Origin: Desulfobacteraceae bacterium
Lineage (GTDB): Bacteria; Desulfobacterota; Desulfobacteria; Desulfobacterales; Desulfobacteraceae
Direction: 5' to 3'
Length of the DNA: 10,144 nucleotides
Assembly: GCA_023140455.1 (NCBI GenBank)
Contig: JAGLLQ010000022.1
Coordinates: 1-10,144, forward strand
The stretch's first letter is position 1. The number at the start of each line of letters is the position of its first letter. The position numbers and the translations under genes are program-made. Shown here one piece after another: positions 1 to 6,971 of the stretch. The notes below the pieces were generated by a model. The model ran no database searches and had not been told where the DNA came from. It saw only the letters and a program-made list of their open reading frames with translations.

Positions 1-387
1 ACCAATAGAGGTTCCGGTGATTTTATCAGCGGACGCGGCCAGGCAGCCGGGCAAATTGTTGTACAATTGACAGATGTGAGAGGGCCTGCTTCATTGGTTT
101 ATTTGGATGATGATTCCATTACAAGGCTTAATGCACATCAGTCTATGAATCTTTCGGGAACATATAGAGTGCCTGAATTTAGAGGCTGGGGGCATGAAAA
201 TCTTGAGGAAGGAGGCTGCGAATCTGAACTTGATGTAGAGTTTATTGTCTGGGTTGCTCTAGATCCTGATATTAAAAATGATGGTAATGAAGCTAATGAT
301 GATTGTAATTATTCAAACAATGAGACAAGAAGAAGCTCAATGACAATGCCTGAAGTTAGAGATTATCAAATACCTTGTCTTGAGTAA
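1..387 (+). CDS. C-terminal end of a hypothetical, probably exported protein (5' end outside window)
   Basis: The reading frame is open from base 1 to the TAA at 385-387, so this is the last 128 residues of a longer protein. A TTG at 67 could start a shorter frame, but the open frame upstream of it and the lack of a Shine-Dalgarno argue against that. The fragment alternates short hydrophobic stretches (SLVYL, VEFIVWVAL) with polar turns, as in a beta-sandwich domain. Near the end is an Asp/Asn-rich stretch (DPDIKNDGNEANDDCNYSNN) resembling loops in extracellular CARDB- or DUF11-like domains. It has no transmembrane helix and no catalytic motif I recognise. The function is unknown, and an extracellular location is an inference from composition only. 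The next gene is 114 bases away and seems to have its own promoter, so the two may not be co-transcribed. Confidence 0.7.
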   Translation, partial: TNRGSGDFISGRGQAAGQIVVQLTDVRGPASLVYLDDDSITRLNAHQSMNLSGTYRVPEFRGWGHENLEEGGCESELDVEFIVWVALDPDIKNDGNEANDDCNYSNNETRRSSMTMPEVRDYQIPCLE

Positions 388-420
388 GAAAAATATAACT
401 TTTTGAATCATTGAATATAA

Positions 421-440
421 TTTTCGAAATGGTTCGGAAA
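421..440. repeat. Short inverted repeat just upstream of the SGNH gene promoter
   Basis: TTTTCGAA (421-428) and TTCGGAAA (433-440) are inverted copies matching at 7 of 8 positions around a 4-base centre. In RNA the mismatch would be a G-U pair. The dyad ends one base before a TTGACT -35 candidate. There is no T-run behind it, so it does not look like a Rho-independent terminator for the preceding gene. A regulator binding site is possible but unproven. Confidence 0.4.
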
Positions 441-441
441 G

Positions 442-470
442 TTGACTATTCTAACAAGTATGAGTAATAG
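442..470 (+). promoter_or_regulatory. Candidate sigma-70-type promoter for the SGNH hydrolase gene
   Basis: TTGACT at 442-447 matches the -35 consensus at 5 of 6 bases. It is followed after 17 bases by TAATAG at 465-470, a weak -10 match that is repeated immediately at 471-476. Transcription would begin about 25 bases before the start codon at 502. The spacing is ideal but the -10 is poor. Confidence 0.35.
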
Positions 471-501
471 TAATAGTGAATAATTAACAGGAGCCAGAAA
501 G

Positions 502-2034
502 ATGAAAATCCTAAATCGCATATGGGTAATTTTTTTTATGCTTGCAGTGTTTGTTGTTATTGGACCAATAGTTGAAGCAGAAGGTTTTTCTAAGAGTGCA
601 CCAAAAAGTCCGGTCAAATTGATTTTTATTCATCATTCCTGTGGCGAAAACTGGCTGAACGATGGTGATGGCGGCCTTGGACGTGCCCTTGGCCAGAATA
701 ATTACTTTGTGAGTGACACAAATTATGGCTGGGGGCCTTCCAATATTGGTGACAGAACAGATATTGTTAACTGGGCTGAGTGGTTCTCAGGTTCTAAAAC
801 CAACAAGTATATGAAAGCATTGTTGCATGAAAATAAAAGGCACTCTTCCTACACAAGAAATATAACTGACCCTGGTGGAGATAACAGGATAATAATGTTT
901 AAATCCTGTTTCCCAAATTCAGAAATAGAAGGAAGACCTGGAGATTCTCCTAAAAGCGGCCAAGGATTGACTATTGCCAATGCAAAGGCAATCTATGACA
1001 AAGTTTTATCTTTTTTTTCAAAGCATCCTGAAACGCTTTTTATTGCAATTACAGCTCCACCTGTACAGGATAGGAGGCTTGCAAAAAATGCCCGTGCTTT
1101 TAACAACTGGCTGGTTTATGAATGGTTGAAAAACTATAAAGGTTTTAATGTAGGTGTGTATGATTTTTATAATACTTTGACAGGACTTGATAATCATCAT
1201 CGTATTAATAAAAAGATTGTGGAACATAATTATCAAAAGGATAGAAATACATTGTATTATGCTCCGGTTGGAGATGACCATCCTTTGACTGCAGGTAATA
1301 AAAAAGCTGTAAGAGAATTTATCCCGCTTTTAAATATGTTTTATAATAATTGGAAACAAAAAGTCTCTTATAATATTCCATGTAAAAAAGTTTTAGTAAA
1401 AGTCAGTGAAAGCAGTCGTCAAAAAAAACAGAATACGCAAAAAAATTCCGTTGTCAAGGTTGATGATCAATCAAAAACTTGTGAGCTGGCTTTAAAAAAA
1501 GGGATTCCTCCTAAAAAGCAAGCTTTTTCAAATATAGCTGATTTTGAAAATGGGTGTTCAAAATGGGCAGTCTTTTCTGATTCCAACCCTGATACAAAAA
1601 TAGAATTTCAATGCAGGCCAAAAAAATTACAAACCAAGACCCGGGCTCTCAAAATTGAGTATAAAGTTTCTACTGAAGGTTGGGGCACATGCAGCCTTGT
1701 TTACCCTTCGCCATTAAGCTGGAAAACAAAGAAAGGTATATCTGTTGATATTCTGGCAGAGGATGTTGGTAAAAAGATCAATTTTATAGTCTATCAGGGT
1801 AAAGCATCAGATGAGCTGCAGCATTTCGAGATGGCGATAAGTACGAATAAGAAGATGGTTAAGAACTGGCAGACAATCAAGATCCCTTGGAAAAAATTAA
1901 AACGTCCTTCCTGGGAAGGCAGCCCGAATGATAGAATCAATCTGGGTTTAATTCAGGGTGTTGCAATCGGTTTTGGAGGTGAAAATAATAACATGAAAAG
2001 TACAATATGGATTGATGAAATTAAACTTTATTAA
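502..2034 (+). CDS. Secreted SGNH-type hydrolase with C-terminal CIA30/CBM11-like domain
   Basis: This is probably an exported esterase or deacetylase-like enzyme acting on a glycan or lipid in the envelope; the substrate is unknown. Residues 1-27 form a signal peptide (basic start, hydrophobic core 8-22, VEA end). The catalytic domain spans about 38-282. It has an SGNH-like block I with candidate nucleophile Ser46 in HHSCG, a KSCFPNS block with Asn139, ITAPP at 183-187 ahead of a buried strand, and a late GDDHP block whose Asp258 and His260 are the likely acid/base pair. A Lys- and Gln-rich linker (about 285-340) leads to a beta-rich domain at 342-510. That domain starts with the FENG-type opening and ends WIDEIKLY, typical of CIA30/CBM11-like carbohydrate-binding sandwiches. 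The start is supported by AGGAG at 489-493, 8 bases from the ATG. The next gene lies 65-104 bases downstream, depending on its start. Family assignment rests on motifs by eye; export is well supported, substrate is not. Confidence 0.75.
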   Translation: MKILNRIWVIFFMLAVFVVIGPIVEAEGFSKSAPKSPVKLIFIHHSCGENWLNDGDGGLGRALGQNNYFVSDTNYGWGPSNIGDRTDIVNWAEWFSGSKTNKYMKALLHENKRHSSYTRNITDPGGDNRIIMFKSCFPNSEIEGRPGDSPKSGQGLTIANAKAIYDKVLSFFSKHPETLFIAITAPPVQDRRLAKNARAFNNWLVYEWLKNYKGFNVGVYDFYNTLTGLDNHHRINKKIVEHNYQKDRNTLYYAPVGDDHPLTAGNKKAVREFIPLLNMFYNNWKQKVSYNIPCKKVLVKVSESSRQKKQNTQKNSVVKVDDQSKTCELALKKGIPPKKQAFSNIADFENGCSKWAVFSDSNPDTKIEFQCRPKKLQTKTRALKIEYKVSTEGWGTCSLVYPSPLSWKTKKGISVDILAEDVGKKINFIVYQGKASDELQHFEMAISTNKKMVKNWQTIKIPWKKLKRPSWEGSPNDRINLGLIQGVAIGFGGENNNMKSTIWIDEIKLY

Positions 2035-2038
2035 TAAT

Positions 2039-2067
2039 TTGACATTTCGTTACTGGGAAGATACAAA
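2039..2067 (+). promoter_or_regulatory. Candidate promoter for the outer-membrane barrel gene
   Basis: A perfect TTGACA at 2039-2044, four bases after the preceding stop codon, is followed at exactly 17 bases by TACAAA at 2062-2067 (4 of 6 matches to TATAAT). Transcription would start near 2074, leaving a leader of about 25 or 65 bases depending on which start codon is used. This is the best housekeeping-type promoter candidate in the window. It would allow the barrel and protease genes to be expressed separately from the SGNH gene. Confidence 0.45.
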
Positions 2068-2099
2068 ATTCGAATAGTCTTTTTTGGTTTTAAATTGAT

Positions 2100-4115
2100 A
2101 TGTTGAAAGCCGATAACAAAAAAAAGGTAACTTCATTTATGCTATTTCCAATTAAAAATTTGTCAAGGCAAGGCAAAGTTTGTATCTTTTTCCCGATATG
2201 CTTGTTCTTTTTTCTTGTTTTTAATTCTGTTGTTACGGCAGAGGAAAAAGATATGCCACAAGGACAGATAGAAGGTAAAAATATTCAAATGATTACACCT
2301 GAAAATGATGGGCTGGTCTATGCAAAAAAGCCTGTGATTGAGTGTAGTATCCTTGTCCCTTTTGTTGAAGAATCTTTGTATGTTGAATTTGATATGACTG
2401 ATATCAGTGCACTTGTAAAGGTAGACGGCGATAGATTGAAATTCCGTCCTGTTCAGGTTGTACAACCTGGTGCTCATCGGCTTGTAGTTGTATTTACTAC
2501 CTTGGGTGGTGAAGAAATTATGGAGCAATTCCAATTTTCAACCCGCCATTCAAAAGTTTTTGAAACAGCTTATTCCACAAACAGGATATCTGGTGGGTAC
2601 GCAAGAATTATCAAGAAATACCAGGATGCAAAAGATAGAGAAATGTCTGATTGGGAGGCTGAAGCAAATCTTGGAACTGAGAATTTATTGTCCCAGGGGC
2701 CATGGGCTTTCAGTTTTAAAGCCAATGGGCGATATTATGATCAACAGAATCCAATAGAAGAACCTTTGGAAGATACACTTGAGTTAGTTGATTTTCTTTT
2801 CACAGGAAAATATGAAAAGAGTAAGTATATGGTTGAAACTTCGGTAGGTGATATTATTACCGATGAATCCCGCAACACTGTTAGCAATTTGTCCAGGCGA
2901 GGTGGTAAACTTGTTGCCGAATACGGGCCTGCCGGATTATCAGGTTTTGTTGTAAGAAGTGATCAAATATATGGATCAGATGGTGATTATGGCCTTGAAC
3001 TTGATAGTGATGATCATATTCTTGGTGTGTCAGGAGACCTTGATTTATTTAAGAAGAAAGCTAATGTAAAAGCCATTTATGTAACAGGTGGAACCCAGCC
3101 TGATGAAGACTCTTTTGGCACCTGGGATGAGGTAGGCGGAACAAAAGGTGATGTAAAAGGGATTGTTCTTGCAACAGATTTTTTTGAGCAAAAATTTGCT
3201 ACAAGTTTTGAATTTGACAGATCTGATTATGATTCGGATATTTCAGATAACATTAGTTCTGAATCTGATAAAGCATATTATTTAAAAGCAGAAGGCCTCA
3301 TAAAAAAATTCAGTTACATCGCAGAATATGAACACACAGGACTTGATTATCAGGTGCCAGGCAGCAGCATAAGAAGTGATTGGGAAGGATATACATTAAA
3401 GAGCAACCTTGCATTTGAGAAACATTCATTTGGAGCATCCTATTCAAAACATAATGATGATGTTGAGCATGATGATGTAAATGGGCGGACTGATTATACT
3501 GAATATATGTTTGACTATGGTTTAAATGTTTTTACAAGTGTCCCCATGACATTTTCCTGGTTCAAGAACATTGAAAAAAATCAGGTTTCTGTTATTGATA
3601 GTTACACAGATACGTATTCTTCAAGTATTTCCTATATGAAAAATGCTTTCAATCTTTTTTTTACACCTTCTTATTCAAAAACCAATGATAAAACTATTTA
3701 TGATTATGACTCCAGTAATACCTGCCTTAATTTATCAGGATCTTATTATAAAGAAAGATTTTCAATCCAGCCTTCAATAGGCTTTAACCGATATAAAGAT
3801 TACTCAACAGATGTCTATACTGATACTGACACATACAGTCTTACTGTTGCTGTAACAATAATAGAAAATTTATGTATCGATAATACAGGTAGTTTTTCAC
3901 ATATAACAGCAAGTGACGATTCAATTGATCAGGATTGTATTTCCAATGATTTTCAATTGACCTATAAACACCCAAACAGAATATGGGGTATTTTTTCTCC
4001 CAGAGCAAGCCTTTGTACAAGTTATGAAAAAATAAAAGATAGAATAATGGGAACTGAAAGCGAAGAGACCATTGTTTATATGAGATTATCAGGGGATTTT
4101 GAAATATCCTTTTAA
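2100..4115 (+). CDS. Probable outer-membrane beta-barrel protein with N-terminal Ig-like domain
   Basis: The first possible ATG (2100) gives 671 residues but has no Shine-Dalgarno and leaves an unusually long leader. The in-frame ATG at 2139 (residue 14) has AAAGG at 2123-2127 and gives a more ordinary signal peptide, so I favour 2139. The hydrophobic core is at 28-42 and cleavage is likely after VVTA (residue 47). Residues 62-147 form a small beta-sandwich (opening ITPENDG) like Ig-type domains. From about 150 to the end the sequence alternates polar and aromatic residues in strand-length runs separated by Asp/Ser/Gly-rich turns. It finishes GDFEISF, a terminal phenylalanine as used in BAM-dependent insertion. 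I recognise no porin, TonB-receptor or other named family, so the role (channel, anchor or secretion partner) is unknown. Its stop overlaps the Shine-Dalgarno of the S8 protease gene, so the two are probably translationally coupled. Confidence 0.7.
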   Translation: MLKADNKKKVTSFMLFPIKNLSRQGKVCIFFPICLFFFLVFNSVVTAEEKDMPQGQIEGKNIQMITPENDGLVYAKKPVIECSILVPFVEESLYVEFDMTDISALVKVDGDRLKFRPVQVVQPGAHRLVVVFTTLGGEEIMEQFQFSTRHSKVFETAYSTNRISGGYARIIKKYQDAKDREMSDWEAEANLGTENLLSQGPWAFSFKANGRYYDQQNPIEEPLEDTLELVDFLFTGKYEKSKYMVETSVGDIITDESRNTVSNLSRRGGKLVAEYGPAGLSGFVVRSDQIYGSDGDYGLELDSDDHILGVSGDLDLFKKKANVKAIYVTGGTQPDEDSFGTWDEVGGTKGDVKGIVLATDFFEQKFATSFEFDRSDYDSDISDNISSESDKAYYLKAEGLIKKFSYIAEYEHTGLDYQVPGSSIRSDWEGYTLKSNLAFEKHSFGASYSKHNDDVEHDDVNGRTDYTEYMFDYGLNVFTSVPMTFSWFKNIEKNQVSVIDSYTDTYSSSISYMKNAFNLFFTPSYSKTNDKTIYDYDSSNTCLNLSGSYYKERFSIQPSIGFNRYKDYSTDVYTDTDTYSLTVAVTIIENLCIDNTGSFSHITASDDSIDQDCISNDFQLTYKHPNRIWGIFSPRASLCTSYEKIKDRIMGTESEETIVYMRLSGDFEISF

Positions 4116-4121
4116 AGGAGG
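4115..4121 (+). promoter_or_regulatory. Strong ribosome binding site overlapping the upstream stop codon
   Basis: AAGGAGG at 4115-4121 lies 6 bases before the ATG at 4128, and its first base is the last base of the barrel gene's TAA (4113-4115). This fixes the protease start and points to coupled translation of the two genes. Confidence 0.85.
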
Positions 4122-4127
4122 TATATT

Positions 4128-6317
4128 ATGCAATTATTTAAATACTTAAATCGGAAAATTTATATATTATTATTTGTTGGAGCTTTTCTATTCTTTATTA
4201 CGAATATAGCAAATGCACATAAAGTTATTTCAAATAATAGTTCTGTTACAGCAGGTGAACAGGTGACTTTTTTAAGCACTTTAACTTTTGATGGTCAAAT
4301 AGGTACGGCTAATGGGTATATAGATTATGGAGATGGAACAGCAGAAGAAACTCTTGTTACTAATTTACCAGTACCAATGTCCCCTTATTCACGGACATAC
4401 TCTTCAAGCCATACTTATTCACAAAAAGGGAATTATACTGTTAGAGTAAGAACAACTGTAACCGGTGGTGCTCTTTCATCAGGGCCTAATCCTGCTTTTA
4501 TGACCCAGCGTGTCACTAAGGCAGTAACTAAGGCAGCAGCTAAGGCAGCAGCTAAGAAGATAGTAATTGTAACTCCTCAGCCTGTGCCTGTAAAAAGAGA
4601 GATAGAAATCAGCCGTATTAAGCTTTATTTTGAAAACAACAGACCTGAAATAACATTGAAGATGAATCAGAAAGCTCCTGGGCTTTATGCAAAAATTGAT
4701 TATTCAGGCAGCGGATATTTTAAAGGATATTGGGAAATTGATGGTAAAAGGAGGGGTTATGTTAGCAGGCACCTTGCAAGAGGCCCATCTATAACATTAA
4801 AATATCCTGATATTCCACCAATACCGACTTTTAAGTATGGAACTCATAATGTGCGGTTTGTTATCGTGAACCCGACTATGAATATTAATTTCCCCTATGG
4901 AATTTATTTTGTAACTTCTGATGAAAAGCAGGATGAACCTGTTGTGATCAAGTTATTACAGCCTGTTGAAGGAGAAGATATTGCTTATAACCCTTTAGCG
5001 TTTAAATGGGAACCAGTAAATAAGAGTAGTATTTATTTGATAAGTATTTTTTCAAAAACAAAGGAAGAACGTATATTTTCGGCTTATACAAGACAAGGCG
5101 AATATAAACTTAGGTCAAATATTTTAAAGGTCCGTATGAGACCTGGTGAGCAATATATATGGAATGTTGTGGGGCTTAATGATCAGAATGAAGTTACAGC
5201 AGAAAGCATCCCCTCTGCTTTTTCCTTTAATCAGGAAACAGCATTTTTGCCGGGACAGATCCTGTTTGTGACTGAGCCAACCGCTCAGGGTGAAAAAATT
5301 GTTAAGGAAGTAAAGGAAAAATATGGTTTGGAAATTCTTCAAACCTATTCTATTGAAACTTTGGGACTGCAGGTTACTAAATTTCATACTGACAAAGAAA
5401 TAGCCGGGATTATCAGTGAGTTAAAACAGAGAAAAGGTGTAGTAATTGCCCAACCTAATTATATTTTCAAAACAATGTCAGAATTCACTGATGAACCTTT
5501 GAATGAGCTGCAGAGCATAAGAAGATTTATAAAAATTGGTTCTGACATTCCTTTTAAAGGAAGGGGTGTAACAATAGGAGTTGTTGACACAGGCGTTGAT
5601 TTAACACATAAAGATCTGAAGGATGCAATCTCTTCCCATGTAAATTGTCTGCCTGATAGTGTTTATCTGCCTGAAATTCACGGGACAGCTGTTGCAGGAC
5701 TTATTGGAGCAAGAAAGAATAATTTTGGAATTGATGGATATGCTCCTGAATCAAAAATTTTTGCATTACGCGCCTGCAAACAAATTTCAAAAACACAGCC
5801 CCGAGGAGAATGTTATTCTTTATCCATTGCCAAAGCTTTGGATTTAGGTATTCAAAATGGAGTTCAAATCATAAATATGAGCCTTGGAACAAATGTTAAA
5901 GATAAATTGATATCAAAATTGATTGATGCAGGTTCAAAACAGGGTATTCTATTTGTGGCGCCAGCAGGGAATAACAGTGAAATAAATACGATGTGTTTTC
6001 CTGCATCCCATCCTAAAGTTATCTCTGTTGCAGGATTAACAGACAAAGGAGAGTTTTTCCCCAATGCCAAGGTCGCTGAGAAAGCTGATTTCTATCTTCC
6101 CTGTGATAATTTGTTTTCAACCACTCCTGACAATAAGCATAATTTTTTAAGTGGGACCTCTTTGTCAAGTGCAGTTGTTTCAGGACTTTTAGCTCTTTCT
6201 CATGAGAAAAATAAAGATATGATCGCAAAAAGGCTTCAAACTTTTGATGGTGATATTAATGATTGGGTGAACAAGTATTTAATGTCAAAAGAAATTGCAA
6301 CCCAAGAGGACAATTAA
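4128..6317 (+). CDS. Secreted S8 (subtilisin-family) serine protease with N-terminal PKD and FN3-like domains
   Basis: This is an endopeptidase expected to act outside the inner membrane. Domains in order: signal peptide 1-30 (cleavage after IANA); PKD domain about 33-128 (DYGDG at 66-70, HTYSQKGNYTV at 95-105); Lys/Ala linker 130-144; an unassigned beta-rich domain about 158-263; an FN3-like domain about 271-368; an I9-like propeptide about 374-447 (ends IAQPNY); and the catalytic domain about 470-690. The triad is complete: Asp487 (VVDTG), His518 (HGTAVAG) and Ser678 (SGTS), with oxyanion Asn615 (AGNN). The catalytic part is compact for the family, and the usual Ser-Pro after GTSxx is Ser-Ala here. 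Five cysteines (507, 550, 562, 623, 659) could form disulfides. Placing the propeptide after the PKD and FN3 modules is unusual, because maturation would detach them. An ECF sigma gene follows after 74 bases. Confidence 0.9.
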   Translation: MQLFKYLNRKIYILLFVGAFLFFITNIANAHKVISNNSSVTAGEQVTFLSTLTFDGQIGTANGYIDYGDGTAEETLVTNLPVPMSPYSRTYSSSHTYSQKGNYTVRVRTTVTGGALSSGPNPAFMTQRVTKAVTKAAAKAAAKKIVIVTPQPVPVKREIEISRIKLYFENNRPEITLKMNQKAPGLYAKIDYSGSGYFKGYWEIDGKRRGYVSRHLARGPSITLKYPDIPPIPTFKYGTHNVRFVIVNPTMNINFPYGIYFVTSDEKQDEPVVIKLLQPVEGEDIAYNPLAFKWEPVNKSSIYLISIFSKTKEERIFSAYTRQGEYKLRSNILKVRMRPGEQYIWNVVGLNDQNEVTAESIPSAFSFNQETAFLPGQILFVTEPTAQGEKIVKEVKEKYGLEILQTYSIETLGLQVTKFHTDKEIAGIISELKQRKGVVIAQPNYIFKTMSEFTDEPLNELQSIRRFIKIGSDIPFKGRGVTIGVVDTGVDLTHKDLKDAISSHVNCLPDSVYLPEIHGTAVAGLIGARKNNFGIDGYAPESKIFALRACKQISKTQPRGECYSLSIAKALDLGIQNGVQIINMSLGTNVKDKLISKLIDAGSKQGILFVAPAGNNSEINTMCFPASHPKVISVAGLTDKGEFFPNAKVAEKADFYLPCDNLFSTTPDNKHNFLSGTSLSSAVVSGLLALSHEKNKDMIAKRLQTFDGDINDWVNKYLMSKEIATQEDN
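4515..4556 (+). repeat. 12-bp tandem repeat encoding a Lys/Ala linker
   Basis: Three and a half near-identical 12-base units run from 4515 to 4556 (4515-4526, 4527-4538, 4539-4550, then a half unit), with core CTAAGGCAG. They encode residues 130-143 of the protease as a repeating TKAV/TKAA/AKAA pattern, which forms a linker between the PKD domain and the next domain. The copy number could vary between strains by slippage without breaking the frame. Confidence 0.85.
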
Positions 6318-6371
6318 ATACCAGAGTCTATAGCAGAGAAATGAAATTTTTAGAAAAATAATGAACTTTTA

Positions 6372-6391
6372 TTAAGTCCCGGGTTACTTAA
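6372..6391. promoter_or_regulatory. Inverted repeat abutting the sigma factor start codon
   Basis: TTAAGT (6372-6377) and ACTTAA (6386-6391) are perfect inverted copies around CCCGGGTT. The right arm ends directly against the ATG at 6392, and no Shine-Dalgarno is visible in this space. The element could be an operator, or an RNA hairpin that hides the start codon. The dyad is seen directly; its function is inferred. Confidence 0.45.
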
Positions 6392-6937
6392 ATGAATAGA
6401 GAGCCAAAAGAAGCAAATGAAGAAAAGCTTTTAAAGAAGGTTGTTCAAAAAGATGCAAAAGCCTTTGAAAAGCTTTATGAGTTAACTTCAAAAAGTATAT
6501 TTTTTTATTTATACAGATTGCTTCAGAACAGGGAAAGTGCTGAAGATATTCATGTGGAAGTGTATGCTACAGTTTGGAAAAGCGCTGACAGGTTTCAGGG
6601 GAAGTCGAAAGTTAAAACATGGATGTTTGGAATAGCCAGGAATCTTGCTTTAAATGAGTTGAGAAAAAAGTACAGGGAGAGTCAAAACATTGATAGACCA
6701 ATTAAAGATGAGAATTCTTATAAAGCTTATGATGGATTTGACAGACAACAGCATATTCAGGAGGCATTAATGAAGATATCTGAAAAGCACAGAGAAATAC
6801 TTGATCTGGCCTTTTTTCATGAAGCAAGCTATTTTGAAATATCTCAATTGCTTGGAATTCCTGAAAACACTGTGAAAACAAGAGTGTATTATGCAAAAGC
6901 TGCTTTAAAAGAGAAGCTTGTTAAAATGGAAAAGTAG
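6392..6937 (+). CDS. ECF-type RNA polymerase sigma factor (sigma-70 family)
   Basis: This 181-residue protein has the size and layout of an ECF sigma factor, which directs RNA polymerase to a limited set of promoters in response to an envelope signal. The sigma-2 region spans about 22-93 and includes the AEDIHVEVYATVW core-binding/-10 segment (50-62) and the KTWMFGIARN stretch (75-84). The sigma-4 region spans about 119-175 with a helix-turn-helix (FEISQLLGIPENTVKTRVYYAK) for the -35 element. The linker is charged, and there is no C-terminal extension. The ATG is the first in frame, because a TAA lies immediately upstream. No Shine-Dalgarno is visible, and a dyad abuts the start. The gene is 74 bases after the S8 protease gene and 34 bases before the membrane protein that is its likely anti-sigma partner. 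Its target promoters cannot be read from this window. Confidence 0.93.
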   Translation: MNREPKEANEEKLLKKVVQKDAKAFEKLYELTSKSIFFYLYRLLQNRESAEDIHVEVYATVWKSADRFQGKSKVKTWMFGIARNLALNELRKKYRESQNIDRPIKDENSYKAYDGFDRQQHIQEALMKISEKHREILDLAFFHEASYFEISQLLGIPENTVKTRVYYAKAALKEKLVKMEK

Positions 6938-6957
6938 ATTGATAAAACTGTATGTCC

Positions 6958-6963
6958 AGGAGG
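6958..6963 (+). promoter_or_regulatory. Ribosome binding site fixing the anti-sigma candidate start
   Basis: A perfect AGGAGG at 6958-6963 lies 8 bases before the ATG at 6972. It shows that translation starts here, rather than at an in-frame TTG at 6918 inside the sigma factor gene. Confidence 0.85.
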
Positions 6964-6971
6964 TTAAAGAT

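Noticed and set aside
67..387. TTG at 67 as a true start of a 106-residue protein
   Set aside because: The same frame is open to the window edge with similar composition, and no Shine-Dalgarno precedes the TTG.
1018..1281. Antisense open frame of 87 codons inside the SGNH gene
   Set aside because: It lies opposite a well-supported gene, has no Shine-Dalgarno, and has low-complexity Ile/Asn/Thr composition typical of a shadow frame.
2163..2534. Antisense open frame of 123 codons at the start of the barrel gene
   Set aside because: It is fully opposite the barrel gene's signal peptide and Ig-like domain, with no recognisable protein features; it is a by-product of AT-rich coding.
6362..6385. 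TGAACTT (6362-6368) followed by a CG-rich patch as an ECF-type promoter for the sigma gene
   Set aside because: The -35-like part is partial and there is no recognisable ECF -10 at the usual distance; one site is not enough to define a motif.
6918..6971. TTG at 6918 as the start of the anti-sigma candidate
   Set aside because: It lies inside the sigma factor gene without a ribosome binding site, whereas the ATG at 6972 has a perfect AGGAGG 8 bases upstream.
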